From assembly GCA_016791475.1 (NCBI GenBank), contig JAEUWI010000036.1, positions 1-64,000 of the forward strand: DNA of 64,000 bases. Direction: 5' to 3'. The stretch is from Candidatus Hydrogenedentota bacterium. GTDB lineage: Bacteria > Hydrogenedentota > Hydrogenedentia > Hydrogenedentales > JAEUWI01. The position numbers and the translations under genes are program-made. Positions 38,317-46,316 of the stretch are shown in pieces (the stretch's first letter is position 1; each line of letters starts with the position of its first letter). The notes under the pieces were generated by a model. It was not told the origin of the DNA, did not search any database, and worked only from the letters and a program-made list of their open reading frames with translations.

Positions 38317-38883
38317 TTATAGATCAGGGTATGATTCTAGGTTCAATCGAATCAGCCCAGTCCCCTCCCGTTCCCATTCCCGGGCACTGGACCACTTCCA
38401 GTCCGCGGGCTCGACGGCCAGTCCTCGGCGAACGGGATTGTTATGGGTGTAGTCCACCATATATCGAAGCGTTTTGAACTGAATCACATTCCTATCATAA
38501 CCACCGCCCGCCAACCAGAACCGGTACGGGGCATGCTTTTGGCCTGTGCTCAAATGCTTGAGCCCCTCTGGATTGTTACTCCGGAGCCAGGCCATAGCCT
38601 TGCGTGACACCGAGAGCTTGATCGTCGACAAGATAGATTCCATTTGATACTCCGCATATACTGGCCAAAGCACAAGATGCACATGCTCCGGCATGATCAC
38701 GAAAGCCCAAATGTGGACATTGTGCTGCTTTCGCATCAGCTCAAGAGCCTCAACAAAATACTCACGGGTGCGATCCCGGCTCAGAAACTGCCGTCGCTTG
38801 AAACAACTGAAGGTCACGCCATGGGCCTCTCCCTCGGTGTTAAATGCTTTTCGGGTCTTGCGGATTACCTTGCGGACGACCAT
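38317..38883 (-). CDS. REP-associated tyrosine transposase (RAYT, Y1/HUH superfamily)
   Basis: A 188-residue single-strand DNA transposase of the IS200/IS605-like Y1 superfamily. The HUH metal motif reads HVHLV in MPEHVHLVLWP; the C-terminal YMVDYTHNNPVRRG segment holds the likely catalytic Tyr and the typical HxNPV signature. Length is normal and no frameshift is seen, so it may be active. GGAGG lies ten bases before the ATG at 38883. Two REP-like hairpins lie on each side, the classical arrangement for RAYTs, which are domesticated single-copy genes thought to mobilise REP pairs. Confidence 0.92.
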   Translation of the reverse strand: MVVRKVIRKTRKAFNTEGEAHGVTFSCFKRRQFLSRDRTREYFVEALELMRKQHNVHIWAFVIMPEHVHLVLWPVYAEYQMESILSTIKLSVSRKAMAWLRSNNPEGLKHLSTGQKHAPYRFWLAGGGYDRNVIQFKTLRYMVDYTHNNPVRRGLAVEPADWKWSSAREWEREGTGLIRLNLESYPDL

Positions 38884-39053
38884 TGGACAACCTCCATGCG
38901 GGAAGGGAGACTTCGTATTGCTTCGTCTATCAGTGATTCTTATTCAAAAAAACTATATTAGTACAATTATGCAAGTCAATTCCAACAAGGTGGAATGCCT
39001 CCCATTCCCCGAAAAAGATGCACATACAACCCAAAACTTGCGCCGCCAACCTG

Positions 39054-39092
39054 GGGTGCCACCTCAATCCCGCCTAAGCGGGTTTGGGTGCC
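39054..39092 (+). repeat. REP-like hairpin, family A, copy 3
   Basis: Same head and tail as copy 1, with the hairpin core CCGC-CTAA-GCGG. Confidence 0.85.
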
Positions 39093-39232
39093 CAGAGGGA
39101 GACTTGCCAGGTACAGTCACGACAATTTTAGATCCGGCTTGCTACACCTGAGCCAGTCCAGCTAAACACCGCCAGACGCCCAAAGAGCTCAATCTGGGTC
39201 GCATAAACGAGCCTGAGGTGTCGTCGCTCAAC

Positions 39233-39269
39233 CCACCCAAACGAGCGTTGCTCGATTGTGGTGGCACCC
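39233..39269 (-). repeat. REP-like hairpin, family A, copy 4
   Basis: Inverse orientation; shares the GAGC-AAC-GCTC core with copy 2. One head base (CACAATC for CTCAATC) and the last tail bases differ. Confidence 0.85.
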
Positions 39270-39433
39270 GGGGTTGGCCCTGTTCCAATTGATTGGTATC
39301 TGATATAACGCGGATTCGTACAAGTAGTTCCGAAACCAAGACAATACGTTTTACGTGGAATATGACATAATTCCCAATCGACCCACGGTGCCCCTTACCA
39401 AAGTCCAGACCACAACCCCCGGGAGAACCTACC

Positions 39434-40456
39434 ATGCTGGAAGCCTTGCGCGCCCACGACCCCAATACCGTTGAGCTGCCGTGCGGAAAGGGGAGCGTTC
39501 TCCTGCCGCCCTCACTGGCCGGTCGTATTTTCTGCCAGTGGGACGGGGAACTGATCCATCGCCTGGACGCGGACTCTCTGGGCGCGCCCGCGGGGGGCGA
39601 CTATATCAATCTCGGCGGCAACTCCCTCTGGCCCGCGCCGGAGGGTGGCGAGTACGCCTTTAACTATGGCGAGAACAGCGATGCATGGCTGGTGCAGGAG
39701 GGCATCGCCACGACACCCGTCGCCGTCTCTCTCAGCGGGGACAGCGCCGTCGTGAACAAACAAATCACGCTGAATAACCGCAAGGGCAAATCGCTCAACC
39801 TGACCTACTGCCGCGCCGTCTCCGTCGAAACCGCCCTGACCGCCGGTTACGAGCTGGAAGGCCTGCGCTATTTCACGGAAGACCGCTTCGATCCTGAGGC
39901 GGATCAGGACGCGACCGACGTTCTTCTGGCGCCATGGTCTCTCGAGCAGTTCCCCGGCGCCGAGGGCATCGTGGCCTTTGGCACGCTTGGGGACCCCTCC
40001 CAGCCGTTGAACCTCGATTTCTACGGCGACCCAGGCCATCGCATCGTCCACGCGGCAGGCCAGTTCACTTTCCACCTCGGCGGCGTGGACCGGCACCAGA
40101 TCGGCATTCCCGTAGCCAGCCAACCGACGCTCATCGGCGCCCTCGATTTGAATCGCTCCCTCCTCTTTGTCCGCAGGACCGCGCCCCAGCCCGGCCGCTA
40201 CTTCAACATCGCCGACAACGATCAGGCTGCGGGCCCCTGGTCCGCCGCCGATCTCTTCAGCATCTTCAACGGCGGCGAACTCGGCTTCTTCGAGCTGGAA
40301 ACCATCGGCGCGATGAACGTGCAAGACGGACGTCTGGGCAAGAGCAGCCTCCACTCCGAAACGCTTATTTTGAAGGGAAGTAAGGACGAGCTGCTGCGCT
40401 ACAGCGCGGAGGTGCTGGGCGTACACTTGGAGAAGGCCGCGGACTCCGCGAGCTGA
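39434..40456 (+). CDS. Conserved protein, possibly DUF6786/galactose-mutarotase-like
   Basis: A 340-residue cytoplasmic protein rich in short beta strands, without signal peptide. NLGGNSLWPAPEGGEYAFNYG near residue 57 and later VNKQITLNNRKGKSL resemble the beta-sandwich of aldose-epimerase-fold proteins, as in the DUF6786 family described from planctomycete-type genomes. That family assignment is from memory and not certain. No catalytic residues identified. GGGAGA lies eight bases before the ATG. It is isolated between the REP region and the nested inverted-repeat element. Confidence 0.6.
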   Translation: MLEALRAHDPNTVELPCGKGSVLLPPSLAGRIFCQWDGELIHRLDADSLGAPAGGDYINLGGNSLWPAPEGGEYAFNYGENSDAWLVQEGIATTPVAVSLSGDSAVVNKQITLNNRKGKSLNLTYCRAVSVETALTAGYELEGLRYFTEDRFDPEADQDATDVLLAPWSLEQFPGAEGIVAFGTLGDPSQPLNLDFYGDPGHRIVHAAGQFTFHLGGVDRHQIGIPVASQPTLIGALDLNRSLLFVRRTAPQPGRYFNIADNDQAAGPWSAADLFSIFNGGELGFFELETIGAMNVQDGRLGKSSLHSETLILKGSKDELLRYSAEVLGVHLEKAADSAS

Positions 40457-40485
40457 GCTATTTTCTAAGAAATTCGGCGAGCCGT

Positions 40486-40803
40486 AGGGACAGCGTCGCC
40501 CGGTGACGCTGACAGATGAGTGACACCACGGGTAATTTATTTTTCCCAAACAGAGTCTAGACCGCCGCAAAAGGGCGGGGCTGTCCTGTCGTCTGACGTC
40601 GTGGCTGGGCACATCACTGGTAGTCGCACGGCAGGGATGAGATCCTGGTCGCGTACGCACGACTGGCTGTAATTGAGCGTTCGCGTTTCCTTCCCTGACC
40701 ACAGGACAGCCCCGCCGGTTGAGATCGCCTTCGCTCAGTCAGATCGGAGTACTTGATCCGGGGTTTCTCTCGCGATTTGTAGACGTGGGGCGACGCTGTC
40801 CCT
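40486..40803. repeat. Nested inverted-repeat element
   Basis: Outer arms at 40486-40501 and 40788-40803 (AGGGACAGCGTCGCCC and its complement) are a perfect 16-bp match. Inner arms at 40574-40589 and 40701-40716 (GGCGGGGCTGTCCTGT and its complement) are also a perfect 16 bp. The whole unit is 318 bp without a credible gene and resembles a non-autonomous MITE-like element. No target-site duplication is obvious. Confidence 0.75.
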
Positions 40804-40819
40804 GTGGCGCGGCGAAAAG

Positions 40820-41851
40820 CTACGGCTTCCCCCGGCGCGGTCCGTCTCCCGTGCCCGTATACCGGTGTCGGTAGGCAATTGGCGTGATGCCCTGGTGCTT
40901 CTTGAACATGTTGGTGAAGTGGGCCGAATCGCAAAAGCCCAAATCGTGGGCGATCTCCGTGAGGGACCGACTCAAATCCAGCAGGTGATTGCAGGCATGC
41001 TGGATCCGACGCCTTTGATAGTAGGTGCTCGGGCTGAACCCGGTCGCCTCGCGGAAAATGGTGCTGAGGTGATCGGAACAATAGCCTAGATCTTCCGCGA
41101 GCTGACTCACATTGAAGGAATCACTTCGCAGGATGGCCTCTTCGATGTGCTCCAGTGCATCCACGATTTCTTCGCGAAATCCGAGCCCCACTTCGACCGG
41201 GCTCTGGCGCGTGTAGGACCGGCTGAGCAATATCAACGCTTTCAGCAGGCTTGACCGCAGAAAGGTGAGCGAGGGCTGTGGGAGCATCGTCTCCCGGCCG
41301 ATATCCGCCAGTTCCCGGTCCAGCGCGGCCATCTCGCTATCGCTGAGTTTGAACTGCACCACGGGGCCATCTTTCGGACGGCGAAACAGGGCCGCCGCGA
41401 GGAACAAAGGCACCAGCCCCGCCTCGCGCCAGTGGGCCATCAGATCGTCGGCCAGCCACTCCGTCAGGTAATACAAATTGGTCTGGTGCAGCCCCTCCAG
41501 CCCGTAGATGGCGTGGGTCATCCCCGGCGCCAGCACGATCACGGTGCCGGGAAGCAATTCTTCCGTTCCGAAAACGGTCCGGTGTAATGCACGCCCGGCG
41601 CGGATGATGGAAATCTCGAAGTGGGCATGGGTGTGGGGCCGGCGATCCTGCAACTCGGGCACATAAACCGGATTCCCATAGTGCGCACCGGGGTAGTCCG
41701 GATGACTTGGCAGCAGGCTGCGAAAGGGCCCCTCTCCGGCAATCCACGAGCCCACCCGAACAGGACGATGGGCCGAAACGCCCACCGCGTCGAGCGTGGA
41801 GGTGTACTGGGGGACGAAGTCGTCCATATCGGGCATGGCGCGAGCCGGCAT
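40820..41851 (-). CDS. AraC-family transcriptional regulator
   Basis: A 343-residue regulator. The N-terminal half looks like a cupin-type sensory domain (HTHAHFEISIIRAG near 74-86). The C-terminal about 100 residues have two helix-turn-helix motifs; the second carries the family signature SLTEIAHDLGFCDSAHFTNMF in two blocks (IAHDLGFCD; HFTNMFKKHQGITP). Most such regulators respond to a sugar or sugar acid. It is divergent from the polysaccharide deacetylase gene and may control it, but no operator is visible. The ATG at 41851 lacks a clear ribosome site; in-frame ATGs at 41836 and 41827 are alternatives. Confidence 0.9.
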   Translation of the reverse strand: MPARAMPDMDDFVPQYTSTLDAVGVSAHRPVRVGSWIAGEGPFRSLLPSHPDYPGAHYGNPVYVPELQDRRPHTHAHFEISIIRAGRALHRTVFGTEELLPGTVIVLAPGMTHAIYGLEGLHQTNLYYLTEWLADDLMAHWREAGLVPLFLAAALFRRPKDGPVVQFKLSDSEMAALDRELADIGRETMLPQPSLTFLRSSLLKALILLSRSYTRQSPVEVGLGFREEIVDALEHIEEAILRSDSFNVSQLAEDLGYCSDHLSTIFREATGFSPSTYYQRRRIQHACNHLLDLSRSLTEIAHDLGFCDSAHFTNMFKKHQGITPIAYRHRYTGTGDGPRRGKP

Positions 41852-41884
41852 GGGGGGTCACTTTCCGGACGATATAGTAGCAGA

Positions 41885-41930
41885 GATGCCGCCATTTTCG
41901 ACGTCCCTGATATCCCTGCGATGTTGCCCA
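41885..41930 (-). repeat. Isolated 9-bp GGGAC repeat array
   Basis: Reading the minus strand, units of the CAGGGAtat, CAGGGACGT type follow each other at 9-bp spacing between the AraC and deacetylase genes. No facing partner was found, unlike the other arrays. Confidence 0.4.
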
Positions 41931-42026
41931 TACAACCCCCGCCGGATTCCATTCAATACCCGCTGGCCCGAATCTGCAAGAATAAGGTATCCTAGCGGCC
42001 GGCACTATCATTCAGGAGTCAAGAAC

Positions 42027-42911
42027 ATGAGCGCATTGAAAGTTGTCCTCGGCTTTGACATGGAAACCGATATCGGCAGTTGGACCACCGGCTACGAGGG
42101 CCTTGTGCACGGCACGCCACACATCCTCGATATTCTTGCGCGCAACAACGCCGCAGCCACCTTCTTTTTCACGGGCGACAGCGTCAAGGCCCACCCGGAG
42201 GTGGCCGAAAGCGTGAAGGCCGCCGGCCATGAAATCGCGGCCCACACCCTTTTCCACGAGACCATCGGCGATTCACTCTTTGAAATCCCCGGCATGCTGC
42301 CCGTGCTCCCGGAGGAAGTGCCCAATCGCCTTCGCCTTTGCACCGAGCTCATCGAATCCATCACGGGTGAACGGCCCGTGTCGTTCCGCTGCCCCCGCCT
42401 CTTCGGCTCCACCGCCGTGGTAAATGCCCTGGAAGACCTGGGCTATGTGGCCGATGCGACCTACCCCATGTACTACTTCCGGGAACAGTTGGCGCCCTAC
42501 CATCCCAGCCGGGAAGACTGGACCAAGCCCGGCGACCTGCGCATCGTGGAGCTGCCCAATTTCGCCGATCTTTCCATGACCTCGACGGACCCCTATGGCC
42601 GCGACATGGACCAGTGGCCCCTTTTCAGAACCCAGAGCGCGGCGGCCATGCTGGAGCACCTCGACCGCTTCATCGCCTATGCGGAATCGAAAAACATCGA
42701 ACCCTTCCTCTGCTTCTATTTTCACCCGTGGGAGTTCCACCCCATGCCCCAGGGCGAAATTCGCTCCAGCGAAGGCAGCGTGCGCCCCGACCCCTTCATC
42801 ACCCTGAACTGCGGCGACTACGCCGTGGAACAGTTGAACCTACTCGTCCAGGGCCTCCAGGCGCGCGGTGCGGAGTTCCTCGAAGCGCGCGAGGCTGCCG
42901 CGCGTTGTTAG
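42027..42911 (+). CDS. Polysaccharide deacetylase (NodB-type)
   Basis: A 294-residue carbohydrate esterase-4-like enzyme predicted to deacetylate N-acetylated glycans. The first motif is FDMETD with Asp11 (NodB proteins usually have Asp-Asp). The zinc histidines are in AAHTLFHE, His73 and His77. RCPRLFGS near 122-129 and FYFHPWEF later fit the remaining motifs. The substrate is unknown; no signal peptide is seen, so it may act on a cytoplasmic precursor or have an unclear export route. AGGAG lies ten bases before the ATG at 42027. Divergent from the AraC gene. Confidence 0.85.
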   Translation: MSALKVVLGFDMETDIGSWTTGYEGLVHGTPHILDILARNNAAATFFFTGDSVKAHPEVAESVKAAGHEIAAHTLFHETIGDSLFEIPGMLPVLPEEVPNRLRLCTELIESITGERPVSFRCPRLFGSTAVVNALEDLGYVADATYPMYYFREQLAPYHPSREDWTKPGDLRIVELPNFADLSMTSTDPYGRDMDQWPLFRTQSAAAMLEHLDRFIAYAESKNIEPFLCFYFHPWEFHPMPQGEIRSSEGSVRPDPFITLNCGDYAVEQLNLLVQGLQARGAEFLEAREAAARC

Positions 42912-42968
42912 GACGCGCTGACACACATCGTTGTTTGTTCAGTCCTGAAGACGTCGGTACCTATGGAA

Positions 42969-43055
42969 CGGGGGCTTTTCAACCCCCGAGATGTGCAACG
43001 CAGTTGCACGGCAAGGCCTGTCGATTTTTCGGTGGGCCTTTCTATTTCGAAATAG
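42969..43055. repeat. Run of three small hairpins
   Basis: CGGGGG/CCCCCG (42969-42988), GTGCAAC-GCA-GTTGCAC (42993-43009) and the 14-bp palindrome CTATTTCGAAATAG (43042-43055) lie one after another between the deacetylase and MFS genes. A terminator role is unlikely without T-runs. It may be a further mobile repeat. Confidence 0.5.
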
Positions 43056-43155
43056 GGGGCTGGAAGGCACCCACTCGATGACTCCGCACCCCTGAGACAA
43101 TCTTCCAGATGCAATTCCGTGTAGTCTATCCGTCGCCAGGACGCAGGTATTTCCG

Positions 43156-44355
43156 ATGCTGTTAAAACCCCATCACCGCATGTACGCCGCGGCGTTCCTC
43201 CTGGATTTCTCCGTCGCCATCGCGCTCACCGCCCTGCCCTTTTTTATCTTCGAGCGACTCGGCGGCGGCCCCGCCATGTCCGGCGCCGTTGGGGCCTTTC
43301 AGATGGCGATCTACGCCGCGGGCTGTCTCCTCTCGGCACGCTATGTCACCGGCGCGCGCAGCGGCCTCTACCTGGCCATCATCGGCGTCGCGGCCTTCGC
43401 CCTCCCCTTCACGCTCATCCCGTGGATGACCTCCCCGCTGGTCTGCGGCGTCGCAACGTCCCTCCCCTTCTTCGGCCTCGCCCTCGCCTGGCCCGCCATG
43501 CAGTCCTGGCTCGGCGGCGAGCCCGACCCCGAAGCCCGCGCGCGACACCTCACCGGGTTCAACACCGCCACGGCCTTCGGCTTCACCTTCAGCCCCCTCT
43601 TCGCGGGACCGCTCTACGACTTCGACTACCGCCTTCCTTTCTTTCTACTGTTTGTCGTCGGCGTTGTCGTCGTTCTCCTTCTTCGTTCACTACCGAAGGA
43701 AGTCAGGGTCGCGGAAAGCAACGTTTCCGGTGACGCCGACGATTCCGAAGCGGACACGTTTTCCCCCGGCCTGCTCTATGCCTCCTGGGGCGCCACGCTG
43801 TCGGCCAACAGCCTCTTCGCCGCCCTTCGCTCGGTCTACCCCAGCCGTGTGGAAACCCTGGTGTCTGAAGGGAATCTGGATCTCTGGAGCGGGTGGCAGC
43901 CTGCCTGGCTGCTCTCCGTGGGACCGGCCACGGCCTTCTCGTGGCTCGCCTTTATCCTTCCCCTCGCCACGGTGGCCAGCTTCACCGTACTCGGGCGCAC
44001 GAAGTCCTGGCGGGGGCGATTCGACTATATGGTCGCGGGGCAACTCATCGCGGCGGCCTCCCTCATTGCCCTGGCCCACACCCACAGCGTTGGGATGATG
44101 CTGCTCTGCTTCATCGCGGTCGGCGCGAACTACGGGCTCTGCTTTTTCTCCAGCCTGTACTACAGCCTCGCGGTGGCAAGTGAAAAGCACCGCCGCGCCG
44201 CCATCAACGAAGGACTCCTCGGCGTCGGCGCGGTCCTCGGCGGCATCGGCACGGGATACGCCGCCGGCGCCATCGGCCTCACCGCCGCCTTTCAGTGGAC
44301 GCCGGTCGCGGTGATGGTGGCCGTGGCCGTGCAGGTGTGGTTGCTGCGGAGATAA
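43156..44355 (+). CDS. MFS-type membrane transporter
   Basis: A 399-residue protein with about twelve hydrophobic helices and a charged central loop (about 180-200, SGDADDSEADTF) separating two six-helix halves, the major facilitator layout. The loop RYVTGARSG between helices 2 and 3 is in the place of the MFS motif A but poorly conserved. Substrate unknown. AGG lies 12 bases upstream of the ATG at 43156. It follows the deacetylase by 244 bp that contain the hairpin run, so co-transcription is doubtful. Confidence 0.85.
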   Translation: MLLKPHHRMYAAAFLLDFSVAIALTALPFFIFERLGGGPAMSGAVGAFQMAIYAAGCLLSARYVTGARSGLYLAIIGVAAFALPFTLIPWMTSPLVCGVATSLPFFGLALAWPAMQSWLGGEPDPEARARHLTGFNTATAFGFTFSPLFAGPLYDFDYRLPFFLLFVVGVVVVLLLRSLPKEVRVAESNVSGDADDSEADTFSPGLLYASWGATLSANSLFAALRSVYPSRVETLVSEGNLDLWSGWQPAWLLSVGPATAFSWLAFILPLATVASFTVLGRTKSWRGRFDYMVAGQLIAAASLIALAHTHSVGMMLLCFIAVGANYGLCFFSSLYYSLAVASEKHRRAAINEGLLGVGAVLGGIGTGYAAGAIGLTAAFQWTPVAVMVAVAVQVWLLRR

Positions 44356-44390
44356 CGAGACTTTCCAAGCGAACAATACGGGCTCAAATC

Positions 44391-44427
44391 GTGCCACGCG
44401 ATTCCGCCTCGGGCGGATTCGTGTGCC
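44391..44427 (+). repeat. REP-like hairpin, family B, copy 1
   Basis: A 37-bp unit starting GTGCCACGCGATT, with a CCGCC/GGCGG stem, ending TTCGTGTGCC. Head and tail resemble family A (both have GTGCCAC at the start and GTGCC at the end). Confidence 0.8.
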
Positions 44428-44545
44428 CGTTGTGAGGATTACTGCCCCCGCCCCAAAAAGCTCTGGGCGAACGGCGGGTACAGAAGAAATGAGAACCAAC
44501 CGCTCGCCCAAGTAACATACAAGACTCAAAGGACGCGCCGCACAA

Positions 44546-44582
44546 GGCACACGAATCCGCCTGAGGCGGAATCGCGTGGCAC
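44546..44582 (-). repeat. REP-like hairpin, family B, copy 2
   Basis: Inverse complement of copy 1 with a single loop difference, 118 bp away. Together they form a BIME-like pair between the MFS and M24 genes. Confidence 0.8.
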
Positions 44583-44602
44583 GACAGAAGTCAATTGTGT
44601 CC

Positions 44603-45769
44603 CTACTGCGTCAGCAATTTATCCATTTTCGGGCTGAAAGGCACCGCGCCGTCTTCCGTAATTTCATAACCCGTTTCGATGCGGGCACCGTGCCACTCGG
44701 GATGGCCGAAGAAGCTCACGTCGATGCACACCGCCATGCCCGGCTTGAGCACGTCGGAGCTGTGGGGGCCGAAGAAGGGCGCCTCCGCTTCGTGCAAGCC
44801 GATGGTGTGGGCGAAGGGGCACACGAGGTATTTCAACAGGCCGTGTTGCTGGTAGTAGGCGCGGCCGGGCGCGTCGATTTCGCTTCCTTTAACGCCGGGC
44901 CGGAGCTGAGCCTTCGTCAGGCGGAACACTTCCTTCAAATGGTCCAGGCATTCCTGCTGCGAGGCGGTGTAAGAGCCCGATACCGGCAGTGTGTGCCCTA
45001 CCACGCCCGCGTAGCCGTTGCACTTGGGCGCAATGCCGATCATCACCACTTCGCCGGGTTCCAGTACCTTCTTCGTCGCCGTCGGCACCACCGCGTTTGA
45101 GCGGTCGCCCGATCCCACGATGGCGCTGAATCCAAAGCCCGTGGCGCCCCGGCTGCGGGCCGCGTATTCACCGGCCGCCGCCACTTCAATTTCCATCTTG
45201 CCCGCCGTGATCGATGCGGCCATGGCGTCGTAGCAGTGATCGGCCAGACCGAAGGCCGCTCGAATCTGCTCCAGTTCCCAGCCCGACTTGTCGTAGCGAA
45301 GGGAGACGTAGTCGTCCGTAATATCGATCATCTCTACGCCGCTGAAGCCCTCGTTGATCTGGCGATAGCAATCGGCGGGCATACGGCCCGCGCCCACCAG
45401 GCCGCCGCGTCGAATCGCGCCCGCGCGCCCTTTCAGTTCCTCAAAAAGCGCCTCAAAGCTCGTGATTGTCGCGTTGGGGTATTCCTCGTCCGGCACCATG
45501 AAGACGGGAAAATTGCGCGTCTCCGTGATAGCGCTGTCCAGCTTCGCAAAGGGCTCGCTCTCGGGACCGCCCAGGAGCATGGGGTCGCCCTCGCGCAGTA
45601 CCAGCACCGCACCGCTCTCAAACTGCGGACACCAGCCCGTCAAGTACCAGCCATTGCCGATATTGAACTCGTCATAATAGACCAGAGCCAGATCGAGGTC
45701 CTTTTCCTGCATGATCCTGCGCACATTCGCCAGACGCGCGTCCCGCTCGCTTGTTCCGAGGTATCCCAT
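44603..45769 (-). CDS. M24-family (creatinase/prolidase fold) protein with lost metal ligands
   Basis: A 388-residue pita-bread-fold protein with an N-terminal creatinase-like domain (about 1-150). Active M24 aminopeptidases use Asp, Asp, His, Glu, Glu. Here the first Asp position reads VMIGIAP (Gly245), the second YAGVVGHT (Val256), and the first Glu is replaced by Asp350 (VCIDVSFFG). His321 (FAHTIGLHEAEAP) and Glu365 are retained. Creatinase itself is a metal-free member, so a hydrolase that does not use metal is possible. The substrate is unknown. Not a classical metallopeptidase. Confidence 0.8.
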   Translation of the reverse strand: MGYLGTSERDARLANVRRIMQEKDLDLALVYYDEFNIGNGWYLTGWCPQFESGAVLVLREGDPMLLGGPESEPFAKLDSAITETRNFPVFMVPDEEYPNATITSFEALFEELKGRAGAIRRGGLVGAGRMPADCYRQINEGFSGVEMIDITDDYVSLRYDKSGWELEQIRAAFGLADHCYDAMAASITAGKMEIEVAAAGEYAARSRGATGFGFSAIVGSGDRSNAVVPTATKKVLEPGEVVMIGIAPKCNGYAGVVGHTLPVSGSYTASQQECLDHLKEVFRLTKAQLRPGVKGSEIDAPGRAYYQQHGLLKYLVCPFAHTIGLHEAEAPFFGPHSSDVLKPGMAVCIDVSFFGHPEWHGARIETGYEITEDGAVPFSPKMDKLLTQ

Positions 45770-46091
45770 GACTTACCGATCTCCGTGGATTTGTGAAAGA
45801 GGATGTAAAGGCCGCAACAGGCCGAGTGCTGAAAGATATCATCGCACACCCGCCCAAAACGAACTTGTGCATTTCCTCAGCGGCTTTGTACATTTCCGAC
45901 GCCCCGAGGGGAAGTAAGGTCACGACCCGAACGTCAGACACACGACCAAGAAGTACTCCCTTTATTCCGAGTCACCCCACCCATCTTTTGGGACAGGCCC
46001 ACGCATCGAACACATCGCGCTCATCGGAGCATGTCTTGCGTTATCGAGCTCCTGATGTTATGCGGCGTCACCTTGGCGCGGGTCCGTCCCC
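45770..46091. other. Intergenic region upstream of the M24 gene
   Basis: A 322-bp gap. Short open frames of up to 89 codons exist but have no ribosome site or family signature, so none is called. No strong hairpin or repeat was seen. Confidence 0.3.
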
Positions 46092-46316
46092 TCATCGCCA
46101 GAACCGGCTCACCAGATTGAGCAGCACCGTCAGCACCACACTCACGACGATGCAGGTCACAACGGGAAAGTGAAAGGAGCTCCGTTCCCCTTCGACATGG
46201 ATATCGCCCGGAAGCTGGCCGAGGTTTATGCCCAGCTTCCCCAGCAGCAACATCACGCCACCGACAAGAACCAGCACCACTCCCGCGCCGATGATTAATT
46301 TGGCCATTTCATTCAT
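46092..46316 (-). CDS. DUF2905-family small membrane protein
   Basis: A 74-residue protein with two hydrophobic helices and a short middle loop with LGQLPGDIHVEG, the hallmark of DUF2905. The function is unknown. Its ATG overlaps the stop of the M16 peptidase gene by four bases (ATGA at 46316-46313), so its translation is likely coupled to that gene. Confidence 0.88.
   Translation of the reverse strand: MNEMAKLIIGAGVVLVLVGGVMLLLGKLGINLGQLPGDIHVEGERSSFHFPVVTCIVVSVVLTVLLNLVSRFWR

Larger units (their letters stand above)
38884..39433. other. REP-bearing intergenic region downstream of the RAYT locus
   Basis: No protein gene is supported here. The stretch contains REP-like copies 3 and 4 in inverted orientation; AT content rises between 38940 and 39030. 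The next gene begins at 39434. Confidence 0.5.

Noticed and set aside
40614-41081. Small minus-strand open frame overlapping the AraC gene and the nested repeat
   Set aside because: It runs out of frame through the AraC coding region and the inverted-repeat element, with no support of its own.
45672-45941. 89-codon minus-strand open frame upstream of the M24 gene
   Set aside because: It overlaps the M24 gene in another frame and has no ribosome site or recognisable motif.
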